64,000 nucleotides of DNA from Tubulanus polymorphus (lineage: Eukaryota > Nemertea > Palaeonemertea > Tubulaniformes > Tubulanidae): the NCBI RefSeq assembly GCF_964204645.1, contig NC_134031.1:17295307-17359306 (forward strand), given 5' to 3'. The notes below the pieces were generated by a model. It made no database searches and was not told the DNA's origin. It worked only from the letters and a program-made list of their open reading frames with translations. Made by a program: the position numbers and the translations under genes. Within the stretch, counting starts at the first letter, position 1, and the number at the start of each line of letters is the position of its first letter. Positions 49,813 to 63,800 of this stretch are shown piece after piece.

Positions 49813-50000
49813 TTTTTTTTTTTAATAAAACCCTCAACCCGCTACGCATGGCATTATAAGCGGGTTCGATGTTTCTTTTTCCCAAAGGGGAGAGACCAGA
49901 GAAGAACCTTTGACCAAGAAACTCTGTCGCCACCAGGGTTTGAACCCATAAACCGTGGATTGACGAGACCAGAGACCAGCGGCTTCAACCACTCGAGAAA
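49813..50000 (-). mobile_element. tRNA-derived SINE
   Basis: On the minus strand the element opens with CTCGAGTGGTTGAAGCCG (A-box-like, 49997-49981), followed by GGGTTCAAACCC at 49947-49936, a match to the B box GGTTCRANNCC. The start and the GGTGGCGAC that follows resemble a Ser/Leu-type tRNA. A non-tRNA body follows (CTTGGTCAAAGGTTCTTCTC). The element ends in an A11 run, seen as T11 at 49813-49823 on plus. Length is about 190 bp. The target-site duplication is not clear, so the copy may be old. Confidence 0.65.
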
Positions 50001-50009
50001 AATTAATAA

Positions 50010-53000
50010 CCGATTAGAATATTCGTCCGTTTTGAAAAAAATGGTTGTTATGCTGAAATTGCCGCATCGGTGGTCGGGAGAGTTGATGCATTTCGATGCG
50101 CTTTCGCATAGTTCAGCTCCAGTCAATGATTGTGTTCGCTGATTGACGTCTAATGTCATCAAGAATATATCAAGTAATATATCAAACAGGGCACCTCGCT
50201 TTGTCTGATAAGTGGTGGAATTTGATTGCGTTTATGAGTTCATCGCGCGACGAGACTGTAAATTACCGCCACATAACGATTGACAGTTTCCTCCGCGCGT
50301 ATATGTGGTCATTGTAATCAGCATTTCTCGATACTGAAAGGAGTCCAGTTTCACGATTCCACAATCAACCCCCGACCTCTGCTGGTCGCAGAGATTTGAA
50401 ATTTCATTTTGGGATTAAATCCGGCAAAAAAAAATTTGGAAGCCAAATAAACCAAGTCGGATGATGGATTGGTGCCACTGGTTTCGAGGATATCCGTATT
50501 GCTGATTCGGATGCCGTAGTGGAAGTTCGCTTTCGCTTATAATCTCTCTGAAAATACGATAACCGAGTCTTCGGTTACTTCTAAAATGCAGCTTTGTGAG
50601 TAATTCGGTAAACTTCTTTATTTACCGGCGTAAAGAATGTTGTTTTGAACTGTTAACCTTGTACCGTTATAACTTTATAGAAACCACGTACATTGGACCT
50701 AGCATTCCTGTTGTCACGGTTAGGTGACATTTTTTTCGCGTTGGCCTCGAGAAAGATGTGTCTGATGCAACTTAGGATGTTTTTTGTTTACTCATTAGAG
50801 TTGCGCGAGGCCGTTTGTCTACCCTGTTTATATCGAGTAGGCAGACTGTTTTCGTCGCTATCCTTGAAAAACGTGCGGGGAGGGAATCGTTCGAGGGGGA
50901 GCACAAAGTTTGCGACCATATGTTACGAAAACCTTCGCAGGAAAAGTGTAAATTAAAACGTCCACCTTATTACATCGAGTCAAATCTAAACTAATTAAGT
51001 GGCATCGAGGGTTAGGTAAACGTGTCGTACAAGTGTACACAATCCGGCATCCAATATATGCGCCTTAATAATCATCCTGTCAGTTGGTTAATAGCTGCTC
51101 GTAGTCGGTGTCGAGACGAAGTCCTGCTTGCGTATACGGACGCTTGATAACTCGTTGATGAGTCTAATCCGTATGATTAACCATTGTATCTGTGCAGTAT
51201 TGACAACCGCCGCGATGACAACGGCCGTAATCAATTTGCGATAATTGCGGCCTGAATGCCGGCGAATTTGTCCGTAGATTCAGACGATCTCTGCCGGCAC
51301 GGAACTGCTCATCGGCCGCTGAAGCATTCTCGCGTTGCCGATGATTTGTGGAAGCTAATTTGACTTAACGTAATCAACCCGTGCATTTGTGTGGATATTA
51401 TATTTGCAGCAATTAGTCGGCGAGACCGGTTTAAAATGGCGTCTTTATGAACAGTCACGTCGTTAACCTATGTCGATAATGTCACGACGGCTTCATCGTA
51501 GCATTTGAAATGAAACTTGATGTTCGCAATGCATCCCTAGACGCCATGTTTATATTTTCCCACTACCAATGGTTGGGTTGAGCATCGTATGAAATTCATG
51601 ACGCTATTATCATCTTTCAAAAATGTCTCGTTGCATCGCTGCTTAATGAATGTTTTTTAATCTGCGACAGCTAATGCGCTTCATGATCAAGAGTATGTGT
51701 CGACACACCACAAGGACGAACGGCTCTCCAGCAGATTGAAGGTCGTTATCGAATAGCAATTGTGGAGAAGCGTTTTTCATCTTTCGTGATGATGAAAACT
51801 GAATATCATGAGATAACGTACATAGTATATTATGTTATGATATGGTGATATGGCTTATTTTTCATGTACAATTTTTACAGAAATAATGAATAAACAATAT
51901 AGATTTAAAATGTAATGATATTATCAAAACAAGGATTTACGTGTACTTGTGGTTAACAGCGATAATCTGAATGTAAAATTCCTGAAGGATATCGGTTGTA
52001 GCGGTGATAAAGTTTCGAAAAATGTTTAGCTTTTTTCGGTTCGATTCTGATCTTAGCATATTATTTAAGGCACTTGTTTATACCTGTTCCAAAGTAACCT
52101 ATGCGTCGGTTGTAATTGGCAAGAAAATGGATGGTGTTACCTGTATTCTGGGTTAACACCGCTTTCAAATACGGTAGCTCTGATGATGAATATTCGTTTC
52201 ATTATCACCTCGATTTAATACGTATACGGGTAGTCTTTTCGAACGGTTTTTAGTTTCCTTTTTGCGCGTTTGATTAGCGGGAGCTTTGATGCGGATTTCT
52301 CGTAATTACGACTCACGGAGAGAGTGATGGCCTTATAGATTTTCCACCATTAGTCACGTGTTGTAACTGTTAATGATTTACGACAAGAGAGGCTTTTAAA
52401 TAATAAATAATAACTGTCGTTCTAACAAAAAATGTCACCTCCGCTAAAAGCCATGTCTTGTAGTCGATATTGCATTCTGTACACGGCATTTCAATGAAAT
52501 AATTAGTTAATTGGGTTTTAACAACTCTTCTTGTTCGATGATTTAGCCCCAGTCCCTATTGTACGGTACAATATGTCGCACGCGGTAACATATGCTTTAC
52601 AAATATACATGTTTTGTATATCTATATTAAGTATTATATGCAAAAAGCAATAAACACAATACGAGGCACGCGTGTATAGACATTTTTTTCTCTCCTGATT
52701 CTCTATCTAATAAGAAACGAAATTACATTATGATATCAATTTAGAGCGAGGTGTACTCGTATTGACGGACGTTTTCTAATAATATTAAGAATTAATAAAT
52801 GTTCAGATATTATAAGCGTAACAGCTGCGGGGTTCCATTATAGGCAGGGGAATCCTTACCCAGGGGTCCCGGATCCGAATTGACATTATCGAAGCATAAT
52901 AACAATATTGTCTAGCAATAATATGTGTGTGTGTGTACCGGCTGATGGATATTAGGCCTATCAAACGGGTTCTGCTGATAGACGTTGCAATTGACACAAC

Positions 53001-56000
53001 ATCATTATTGTCGAAAGACTCCGCGCGCACTAGTAATTAGTATAAGAACTAGGTATGTTCAGTAGTTTATTGTGGACTATATAATAGGCTGTATTGGTCG
53101 TGTATAATTAAGTTGCACCTTATCCGGTAGGAGGCCATATACTTCGCGACGATCGCTTTTTAATTAAAATTGCTCGGTGCCGTAAGAACCGTGCGAAACG
53201 GCCAACCTGTTCTTCTTCCAGTGTATTTGGAGTAAGTGTTTAAGTGAGTGAATAATGAGCAATCACTTAGCAGATGATACCTCTTCCCGTACTGTATTAA
53301 ATGCGCCGGTGCTTTGGGGCAGCCGACCTTCGGATGTGATTTCATCATCTGGGATCTCGTTGTTGGTCTAGTCTAGAATGACGTCAATAGTACCTCGCGA
53401 AACGCGTATTCAATATTTTCACGTTTCAAAGCTACTGTTCGTTCCGAAAAATTGGATATCCTAATCTGAAGCTATCTGAGGACAACAGATTCTCCGGGTT
53501 GAAGTTGGCTCTTGGGCTCATTGGGCTGTTTCATAAAAACGACTCGCCTGTGCATCGTTCATCCATACTCAACGTCTTCCCTCTTTGTGATAAATCTCAT
53601 CGGCGGCATCGACGTAAAAGCATTTTTCTTATATTTACCGAACCGATGGCGGACTAAACATGGCCCTCGGGCAGCTATTTAATCTCCCCGTGAACGCGAT
53701 CTCTTGTGCAAAACACGTGTTCAAATTTCGACCGAATTATCCGTAAATGGCGGCCGCGCTTCGGAGAAAAACATTTTCCAGATTCCTAATTCCAATCTCG
53801 CCTTTGTAACAATGTCCGTTCGCGGCGCGGTACGTGTGAGAAAAAAGAAATGATCATTTCATTTTCATCCGTACCCGAGTTTTCAATTTAAGTACATTAA
53901 GACTTGTCAATAGCTCGCCTTGTAATAATATTTTCAACCTATAAAATTCTCATCGATTTAAAAGGCTGCAACGCGAAAAAGAAAATTGCTACGGTTGGGA
54001 ACGACGCAGATGAAAAGTGCGTCGGAATAGAATAAATGCTCGTGTAATATAAGGTGTAATTGGCGCGCTTGGGAGTGCAATATCGGCAATGTTCAGATTT
54101 AGCGACGTAATAAAGAATTATTTAATCACACACTCGATTTCGAAATCTCTGCTGAAACGTATAAGTAGAACTCCGAAAAAGACCGGCTGATCCAGACTAC
54201 ACTGTTGTATTATATACGAATTCCACTGGAAGGCGTTAAAAAACTTACCTCGACGCGCGCGCGTTCTTCGTTAGATCCCGCATTTACATATTTCCCTGAT
54301 TAATTGGAAAATTTATCAAAATCGCTATAGCAGAAAACTGACTAAAATTCCCATTTCTCAAATGCGAGCAGTACGCCAAATGAATTTTAAACAGAGGTTT
54401 CGTGTTTCATTGCTTACCGGAGACGGGTATATTATTATCGTCGCTCTTGTAATCTTTGAGATAGATTATCAACTTTGACACCTTTTTCGTGTACAATGTT
54501 AGAGATGATTTGTGGAATAGTCATTATGAACTCGACCTCAAATAGAAAAGGTCCAGTTTCTTTTGAAATCCTAAAAATAGGTTTTTACTCTGTTATTTAT
54601 TTGATTCGGTAGATTTGGTTTGATTTGTTTTGATTTGATGTCCCTTGCAGACCCATTACACTTGTCGGGAACGAAACAGTGGTTTGATCTTGAAATCGGA
54701 AATCTAAGTACAGTTGTGTGACGATCAAATTTATTGAATTTTTTTTCAATTGAAGTACCATAATTGAAAATTTCGGTTCTAGTCCCGGACTGAATGGATT
54801 TAACTTCTTAACGAACACCCTCCAATCAGATTTCAATACGCAGTTTCGCGAGGTATATCCAGATTTTTGTTTTCTATCCTAAAGAAATGCACCGCCCAGG
54901 ATTTTCTCGATGAGATATCATTTTGATGTATTGTAACTTATGGGCGCCTCGGCATGAAATGCATGCGATCATTGCTCAGACCACCGCTGCGTCGCGCATT
55001 CTTTCTCGACAACTAATCGCAGCGCCATGCAAGATCACATATCGTATTTCCATTTCGGTAATGACTTATTTTATTGGATTAATTTCACACAATATCCACG
55101 GCAAAGCGAACAGTGTAATCCAGCAATTTCATAATGGAGAGAGCACACAGTGAAGATTGGTAATGAAAAACAGTCACTTCGGGGAAATTCCTGGATGAAA
55201 TTAATTTCACCAAAAGGATCGCCGAGGAAATGAAAGCTGTCGCTGGAATGATCCTTAAAATGTCTGTCATATGAACTGGAGATGTTATTAGATAGCGCGG
55301 ATAGTGGAGTCCACAGTAATGGGATTTATCTTATACACGGCGTTGGTATTGCGAAAATACACTCGCATGCCAGTTGCAACGAGCTTACCCGTGGGATTGC
55401 ATCAACTGATTCGGCATAATCTACATATAGTAAAACTAGGCCCTGATTACTATGCCATCGGATATCATAATTTGTTTCGAAAAAAGGCATGGCTCAAATT
55501 TCCACATTCAGTAATAATGTCATAGCCGAGCAATGACTTCTATTTCGATCTACGGCATGGACTGCTCCGGGTGAACTCGTTATCGTCCTGTGAATATACG
55601 TGCTGTTGCAAAGGAATGCTCCATTCCGCTATAGTAAAACAAACTGTACTTTTAAAGCAAGCGTACGAAACACAAAACCTCTAAAGTAACCGTATAGTTA
55701 ATAATAGAAACGTTCACTAAAACAAAGGATGACGTGATTGAATATACTTGCAAAAAAGATTTGTTTATGGATCGCTCCGAATGAACATGCGTCACGAACA
55801 ACGTCAAACCCTCCCCTGCCGCAGCGCTTTCATACTTTCATCTCGTCAGCAATAAAAAATTGACTGGTGTCGTGCTCGTAGGTACGTTCTTTGCACGGAT
55901 GTCGATGACTGGTCGCTGGGCCGTTCTAATTTATTTAAGTGCAATCTCCATCACCTGATGCAGGCGTCCAATAATCCCCAGAATTCACGTGTGTTACAAA

Positions 56001-57600
56001 ATAAAAGCGGCCGCAGACCCATCGCCTAATTGACAGATTGGAATTATAAGCCATTCAATTATATAGATTGTATTGGAGTGAGGTGTTCTTGGATCGGGTG
56101 TACGAGTATTCGTTCATTGCGATATCATAAACGCCAGGGTGTGCACAAGAACACGACGAGTGCTTAATAGCCCCAGACTCCATCGAGTGGAAATAGAATA
56201 CAGCATTCATTTCACGTCGCCCTCTATCGCCTCACGTTCGCGATATGTTATAACGTTGAAAATACGAATTTTTAATTATGTTGAACGAGCTAATCTAAGC
56301 CGCACGCGTAATGATGATATGCATACATATACACGCATATTATAAACAGGTATTAACATTATGAAAACAACCGTTATCGTATTCATCGAATTATCTGAGT
56401 GGAAAATTGATTCATATCGAATTTCGGCTGGTGATCAATTCGATAAGAATGACAATAAGTAACAATTTTACGCTCATGAAGCGAATAATTCGTTTTTTTG
56501 GTCGCGATGCGCGCGTTGTTGTTGGATAATTCAATCGTAATAGCGACCCTTGTCTGATTAACGTTCAGCCGCTAATGAAAAATCCGCGAAACCGCCCATA
56601 GTCTTGTCAATATACCAAAATATACCGGTATTGAAGTAATTTAAAGCTAGTTCTTATTCATTAAAAGGTGCCTATGCTCATCCATTTGAATATGCGGTTG
56701 ATGGTGCGGCCCAACTTCCGGTTTTGCGTACACCGCGTAACATTTTACGCGCGGACTCGTCATCGGCACGAAATTCCATCGATTCGATCTCGACATCTTT
56801 TACTAAACGGTGCACCGTTATGAAGATGACAGGGCTCCGTATCAAAGACTCCATTAGCTAAGTATTTCTAGAAGTTAAAAGGAAACGCGTTTCTGATTAA
56901 AAATACGTTCGCGACGCACACCTTGACGATATAGACGATATTATTTAATGGATGCGGAGTTACGGCTTTTAAAACTAAATGGTATATTTCCTACTTTATC
57001 AATGAAGTGGGGGTAAATCTCGGAATAGTCCAATTATTAACTTTATCACGGCAACGACACTAATGCAACCGTATTTATGATAAAAGATTGACAAGTAAAC
57101 AAATCACTGATGTTTCAACCCTTCAAGCGTTAGCTTGGTCGATAGCTTTTAATAATCTTATAACCAAAGCGCCTAACCGTTATAGACGTACGTTTCCTTT
57201 CCCGAGGCGGCTGCTGGCTTGAAAATACTGTATCTTTACGTTTTGTTTATCCATTAGACTCGACAAAATAACAAGACCTTTCATTTGTGTGATATAATGA
57301 TTTTACCCTTGTTCGAATATATATTCAGGCAAAACAGCAAACACGCGAATATTAGATCCGAGCCGACCAATAAATGTGGATTGGAAATATATAAATGTCG
57401 CTTTTACGGTGTGGCGGTTAGTGAGTTCAGCTAATTGACTCGTGCCGCTAATTGCGATATCGATGCGTATTGTGCGATTGTTATTAAATTCAGAAATAAT
57501 GTGCAACCCGTATAGTGCATCGCTCGTACAGGTCTTTCTTCTCGTTTGTGTGTCTATACACGAATATTGTTTCATTGTAAATGCTTTTCTCTTGTTATAA
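50010..57600. other. Non-coding stretch with TAAT-rich blocks
   Basis: No supportable exon. Blocks such as 51060-51600 combine moderate CpG content with repeated TAAT and CAATTAG words and few stop-driven patterns, which is the look of cis-regulatory DNA. Conservation was not tested. Confidence 0.4.
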
Positions 57601-57608
57601 TTCGCCGT

Positions 57609-57653
57609 TCTCTCTCTCCCTCTACCTCTCTCTCCCTCTATCTCCCGTTCTCT
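57609..57653. repeat. CT-rich low-complexity tract
   Basis: Pyrimidine-rich (CTCTCTCCCTCTA)-like tract of about 45 bp. Confidence 0.8.
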
Positions 57654-59336
57654 AATAGCCCATTAGCGAGTCTGTGTAGTTCGCGGATGAAAAATATTTT
57701 AATGGTCCAATTTGCTTTGTGTACACATTCACAGCTGAATGCAGTGCCACGATAATCATTAGGATCCGCCGAGTTTACTAATTATCACAAGTTGTATTTG
57801 AAGGTAGTCATTAGACGTTTACTCGGGCGCATTTCGATGCTTATTACCCCTACCTCTTTCTGCGTTCGCCGCCTCGTTATTTCGGCCAATTAACCATATA
57901 CTCGTTTCCTTTGCGAACGAGAAAGAAAGCTGCCGCAAAAAGAGCAACGGCGCATTTTTAAAGCGATTTTTCATATGCGCCTCCGTCCTGCTTTTCAAGA
58001 CGTGAAGATCTTGCGTCACGATTATCAGACATTAAAAAGACAAATATAATTGTGCCCCCTTCTTTCGAAAGCATCTGTTAATTGCCTTTTCCGACCCGTT
58101 GTAATCGGTATGAATAGATCTGGGGCCCGTTGCTCAAATGTTGGTTAGAGCTAGCCAGTGGATAAATGCCATAAGAAGCTACTAATGATCGTGCGCCCAT
58201 CCCTAGCACTTCTACGACCGAGGGCTGGTGATAACACGTGCAGTCCTTATCGCACGACCGAGCTGTCGCTTTTCGGTGGCGTCTCGTTGAGCCTTTTCCG
58301 CGTGGACATTTCTCCATATAACCGCCATGTGTGAAATCAAACCGAATCGTCTGCTCGCCAGAAACCAAAGACGTGCTAATTCGATATGAAACGACGTACA
58401 TGCGGTGTTGATTTTAAGATTACGCGTTGATTATTACTACTGGAATCACAGCTGCTGGCGAGGATTAGAATTATATACCGGGTCGACATGGCTGCCGCTG
58501 CCAATATAATGGATTGAAACATCATCATCGCCCGGATCTGAGTAGATATCGTCGATCTCGACGTCGCTTCTCTCTTTCTCTTTTCGTGTGGGAATGAAAC
58601 ACGTGCGCACGGCGTCGACGACAGAACAGTGGCGCAGGTATTCCGATTGCTGCAGTGTGACAAATAAGTATATGTTTTCGCCGACGTTTTATGAATATTT
58701 AATGCGATTATGCGAGGGACATGTGTCAACTGAGAAACTGAATTCGCGATTGTGTAGAGAAGAGAGTCTGCGCGAGGCTCCCACGGGAGATGCGTTTTGA
58801 GTGGTTCGGTCATTATGTAGATTTAGTTAAGGGTTGATTTCGCGATTGACCCACTCTTGCGCAACGAGTATCACTGAGCCGAGTGCATCCAATTAAAACC
58901 CCGGTACGTACCAGATGCAATACACCTGTACAATCATTGCCAATCTAATTGATCCATTTACCATCGTCATATATGATGAGTATAAACTGTTTGTTCAGAT
59001 TAATTGATTTGTGGTGTGTAAATCAAAACGCAGGTTTTTCAGCGTCGAAAGATTTATCCGTGGCAGTGGTGTATCCAGGCGATGGTTTTGGGAGTCCAGA
59101 CCTTTACGTTGGCCGCGAAAGCCTTTTTTGTCATGACAGGGACCCATAAAACCTATGAACTCGATACTCATTCCAGGAAATTGTATTTAGGGTGAATTTC
59201 TTCAAAAACATTTTACCCCACTTGTGATCTGAAGTGCGGCTCATTCAATCAAGGAATGCTTTTCCTTTTCTTTTATACCCCTGCAGCATTCAACTTTTTC
59301 TAGATCCACCCCAGCCTTGGTCAAACCATACACATT
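57654..59336. other. Non-coding stretch
   Basis: TAAT-rich sequence without a supportable exon. A half copy of the family B MITE lies at about 58123-58170. The 145-aa minus frame at 58376-58813 has no family resemblance. Confidence 0.4.
58123..58170. repeat. Half copy of MITE family B
   Basis: CTGGGGCCCGTTGCTCAAATG followed by TTGGTTAGAGCTAGCC and GTGGATAAATGCC parallels the left end of the complete copy at 26135-26270. No inverted right end is visible nearby. Confidence 0.5.
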
Positions 59337-59471
59337 AAGACGAAAAAGAATACTTGTCTAATAGGTGAGGATATTCTTAAGATTTTGCAGTCAAATCGAT
59401 AGTCACTATCGATTTGACTGCAAAATCTTAAGAATATCCTCACCTATTAGACAAGTATTCTTTTTCGTCTT
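59337..59471. repeat. Near-perfect 135-bp palindrome: two 67-bp arms, one-base centre
   Basis: The left arm 59337-59403 and the right arm 59405-59471 are exact reverse complements over all 67 bp, with a single C at 59404 between them. Outside the arms the match stops at once. No ORF, no transposase and no known terminal motif. The identity implies a recent event, a selected hairpin or an assembly or sequencing foldback. Confidence 0.97.
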
Positions 59472-62400
59472 TTCATTACATGGACGCTTCGAAGAATAAT
59501 TCACATATCTCTCGTGGGAATCAGAAGTTTTTTATTTTACTTACGATACGTTCCTGACACGGGTGCGTGATTCTTGACTCTCGAAACGGTCGCGATCTCG
59601 CGATCCATCAGCGTTTATTGAACATTCGATGAAATCACGGTTTATACATTTTCCACTATTGATAATTGCCTGTATCAATCTTCCGCAGCTCGCTGGAATC
59701 GGGGATTTCTTCGGCGTTTTGTTCAAAATCGTTCTCTTTGAGTGACCATAAATCGTGGCCAAGTCTCCAGGGCGGCGTTCTTTTGACCATGTTATCAGAT
59801 ACGACACGCGTTTCGGCAATCTACAAACTTCAGTTTGTTCTTTCTCTCGTTCGCTCGACTGAGGGCTGCGTTACACTGTATATCCAGCAGTGTGTGTATA
59901 TCAATCACCGTCGAGACAGACACTGCGAAATTGAAAGAAATTTAATTGAATGGAGCGCGGCGTTTGGGGATTTGTTTTGTCGTTTGATACGGGAAAATGT
60001 TATCGTTTGCCTCTTAAATTATGGGACTCTGGTGGTTTCATTTGTACAAGAAGTTGATTGGATAACTTCGCGCGTGGCTGATGCCGGCCTCCATTGCGCT
60101 GTGCACTTCCGGGCAACAGACGAATCGGGATTCACAAGGTCAAGGTTGCACGCACTGATCCGACGATTTCGAACTCGGCGCGTTATTCGGGAAATCGTGA
60201 TAAAGCAGCAAATAGCGAGTCCTCGGGTGATCATAAGTTTCATAAATCCTTGACATCAGAATTTTCCTATCATTGTAACGTCCTGTCGTAGAAGCCACCA
60301 ATAATAAAGGTGTAACGATACGATGATTTAAATGTATGGTAAAGGACAAATATGATTCTCTGTAAAGCTGTACCTTTTCCTGTGTATCATCTAATAATTG
60401 ACCCAATTATCACTATTGCTTATTGATGAATGTGATGATCATCACGGTAGCAATTATCTCTACGGTATCTCAGCATTCTTCGTTAACACGGACATGGTTC
60501 TTATTATGGCGAATTCTTACGGGTTTGTTAGCGAGTAAATTTAGCTAATTGCGGTCGAATGCGATGCTCCATCGGCTTTTAGAGGAAATTCGAAAGCTTT
60601 TAAATTTCCATTACGCTAGATGCACCAGCTGGGAGCCTCGACTCTGGCGAACGGGAAACCGTTCGACGAGATAACAAGACCTTTCTGCGATGCGTGTTGT
60701 ATAATTGAACTTTGAAGAAAAAAAATCGACTTAAGGCTTTCCGCCCGTTATATTACCTCAATTAGATTATTTTAACTCTCAACTGCGTTCAGCAGAGGTA
60801 TTTCTCGTAAGGAGATTGAACTGCTTGGGCAGATTTAGAAACAACAAACAATAGCATTTTTTGCCGTTAGCCCAAGAAAGGAAACTCCAGTATGGGGCGC
60901 CGTGTGGGACATTACCTCAAGTTTTTATCCATGTTGACTTTTCTTATGTTGATAATACAAAGCCTAATAATTTATATCCCAATGCTGATTCTAAACCACT
61001 GTTGAGATTTTTGTAAATTCACTATCGAGAATTGTCTAAACCAAATTCCCAACATCATTTCGGATGATAGCTAAAATGTTAGTACAGCTGTTTTGAGCCA
61101 CTATGATTCCGAAACTTTCCAATTACCCCCATCAAACACAGTTCTCTCGTCTTCAAACTCCGACGCGAGGGTTTATCGGATATTCGAATATGAGGCGAAT
61201 TTACATTGTGTTATGTGTGCGTAATGTCTAATAAGTTTCAATTAATCAAAGTATAATATTTGTATCGCTTGTTGGACAAACATGTTGCGCACTTCGATAT
61301 TAATTTACCCCAACGATCACAGCGCATTAGTTTCGATTCGACTCAGACAGATTCCCGACAAGCCTCTGTGCCTTACAGAGATTTCGATGAAATTTCCTTG
61401 TAGTAGAGATTGGATCACGAGCATATAGGGTCTCTCCACGATTCACAGGTAAATGTTAAATACCGCTGTAAGATGTTTCTCCGACCATCCGGAAAACGTC
61501 AAATAGTTCATTCTGCTGAATGCATTTTTTCTCTAACGCAATTTTCTAAAAATCACCGATAGTGTTAGTTCTTGCTGTGTATAAGCGCCGTTCGTCATAT
61601 TTTGTTTTAGTGAATCGTGTGTATGTTTACAAGACGTAAGTATAAACATACGTCAGCGATTCAGTTCTCTACTTGAAGGGAACGACCACTTAAATCCGCT
61701 GTTTCTGTACACGATGAGTGCCTAAAACCTTCGCGAAAAGTAAGGCAATGACCGCCGTTAAGCTCGACGCGCACGACTCCAGCGAAACATGGAACAAAGA
61801 AACAGGAAACACCTGATCGATCATGTTTTATCTCGGAAACGTTGATTCCCGAATCCAAGTTCCTCGCTTCTCATAAACGCATATACGACGGGCAGTGAAA
61901 CATATTTCTGTTTCCGCGTTTTCTCTGCGTCGTATGCGTTGGGCTTTAGGCGCAAATCGGAAAGAATTTAGTGATGGAAATAAATAAAATCGGAAGAGTT
62001 TCACTGGTTAATGGTGATTGTATACTTAGCGGCACTCGGCGAGTCGAAAAAAAGCTAAAACACGTATTTCGCGCGGTAATGCTCGACCGGCGTGTTGTTT
62101 TCATGCGATAAACAGCACGTTTTCTTGATATAAAATATAGTTTAATTGACTCTACCTCCTGTCCGTTATGAGCCATTAAGTTAATTCTTCGCTAATGCAT
62201 CGCCGACAAGAAGCTGGGCTAAGGTTCTCGTTTTATCAGCTTCGCCGGTATGTGGTCGCCGATTGGATGGGAACGCAAGTTATACGGACTGTTAATGCAG
62301 TCAGGTATAATGTTCTAATAGGTAACTATTATCGTCTAGGATTTTCTCTCTATCACTTGATAAGGTGATGGACATTTTTCCATTTGAAGCGTGTATGCGC

Positions 62401-63800
62401 CTAATGGCCCGTTAATGATTTGTAAATACAGCGTCTATTTTCACGATGCTTAAATGCAGATCGGAGCGTCGTTGGAAAAACAACGTTTTAACCTTAATAT
62501 CGGAAGATCTATATCTTTATGAATCGCTTACTGTTAGATATAATATTGATACTAGTGATGATTCGGTAAGATGTTTGACGGAGTTGAGAAAGTCATTTTC
62601 CCTCGAGGTTGAAATCCCACTGACGGTAGAAAGCTTTCGACCGCGAGATGTGCTGTTGTTCTATGACGATAAAGCTCGTACTGTTTTCACTGAATCTGCG
62701 AATCGCCACTGGACGCAAACTGTTTTATTATATCAGAGCCATTTTGTTGCTTGTCCATTAATGTGCTAGCCATTACGCATATGCGCTACTAATAGGTTTT
62801 CCATTTACTTCCAATGAACAGTATGTTAAAAGGAAATGGGAGGTCGAACCATCTCCGCGGCTTAGCTTACCCTAATGTGTTACAAAGTGGAATGTTTTTA
62901 TATCAAAATGGTCATGCTTCACTATACGGGGTATACTCTCCTTGCCGTGAGAGCCGGCTTAGTGGACGTTACAATGCTAACATTTTCCACACACTCTGTC
63001 GCCGAAACCATGGAAGGCCATTTTCTGATTTGTCTTTGGAAAAAATCATTTCCGAAAATAGTCGTCATTCTGAAAAAAAAAGGTTGATGCATGTGGACAG
63101 GTATTCTGCCGTATAAAAAAATCGGTTATTTTAACCACATTGTCACGCCTTTAATATCCACTCGAATTTTTTTCTTTGCTCAATGGTTAATGACAAGTTC
63201 AATTTATATCGTCGTCTACAACGACTCGGGTGTTAGCAGCAATGACACACGCCGATCACGGGCCTAATTGATTGCCAGTTGTTTGCGTATCCACGGCGAA
63301 TTTAATATATACAACAAGCTTCGTACCGGGGAACTGAGTGTATTTTCTGGACTCTTCGGGGAGTATTCGGTTCCGATGGGTAATAGCGAAAAGCGCGCGA
63401 AATAATCGAATAATTTGTTCGGTTAGTTTGCGAGTCATGCGAGACAACGTGAATCGACGGTCGGCAGATGTAACCGGTACTCCCGGCGGTTTGACTAAGA
63501 AAAAACGAACGTTTGATAACAAGACCAATTTACGCGTGATGCGATACGAATATTCGTCGATGTCCTGTCGTTGAAGCGACCGATCAACGAAAGACAATAT
63601 TCGCGCGTATCACGATTCAGCTTCATAACAGTAAAAATCGTCCGCTCTGCAGCTTGCACAGAAATTACATTAACTTCGATTGTTCGATATAAAACGCAGT
63701 TCCCGCGCGAGATGAGTTAGTTGAAAATCCCACGATAAATCCGAAAAGACGAAATTTTCTGTAGAAAAAGGGTTGTGAATTGAAACATTTCGTCAAGTAT
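59472..63800. other. Non-coding stretch with TAAT-rich blocks
   Basis: The longest chance frame (195 aa, plus, 59666-60253) has no family resemblance, no splice logic and mixed low-quality composition. Sequence elsewhere is rich in TAATTA-type words. Confidence 0.4.

Noticed and set aside
49798-50142. 114-aa plus and 102-aa minus frames
   Set aside because: Both run through the tRNA-derived SINE and have no protein family resemblance.
58376-58813. 145-aa frame on minus
   Set aside because: No domain, and composition like the flanking non-coding DNA.
59666-60253. 195-aa frame on plus, longest outside known exons
   Set aside because: No recognisable domain, no splice logic, and the sequence continues unchanged in character into non-coding DNA. 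Chance frames of this size can occur in a 64-kb window.
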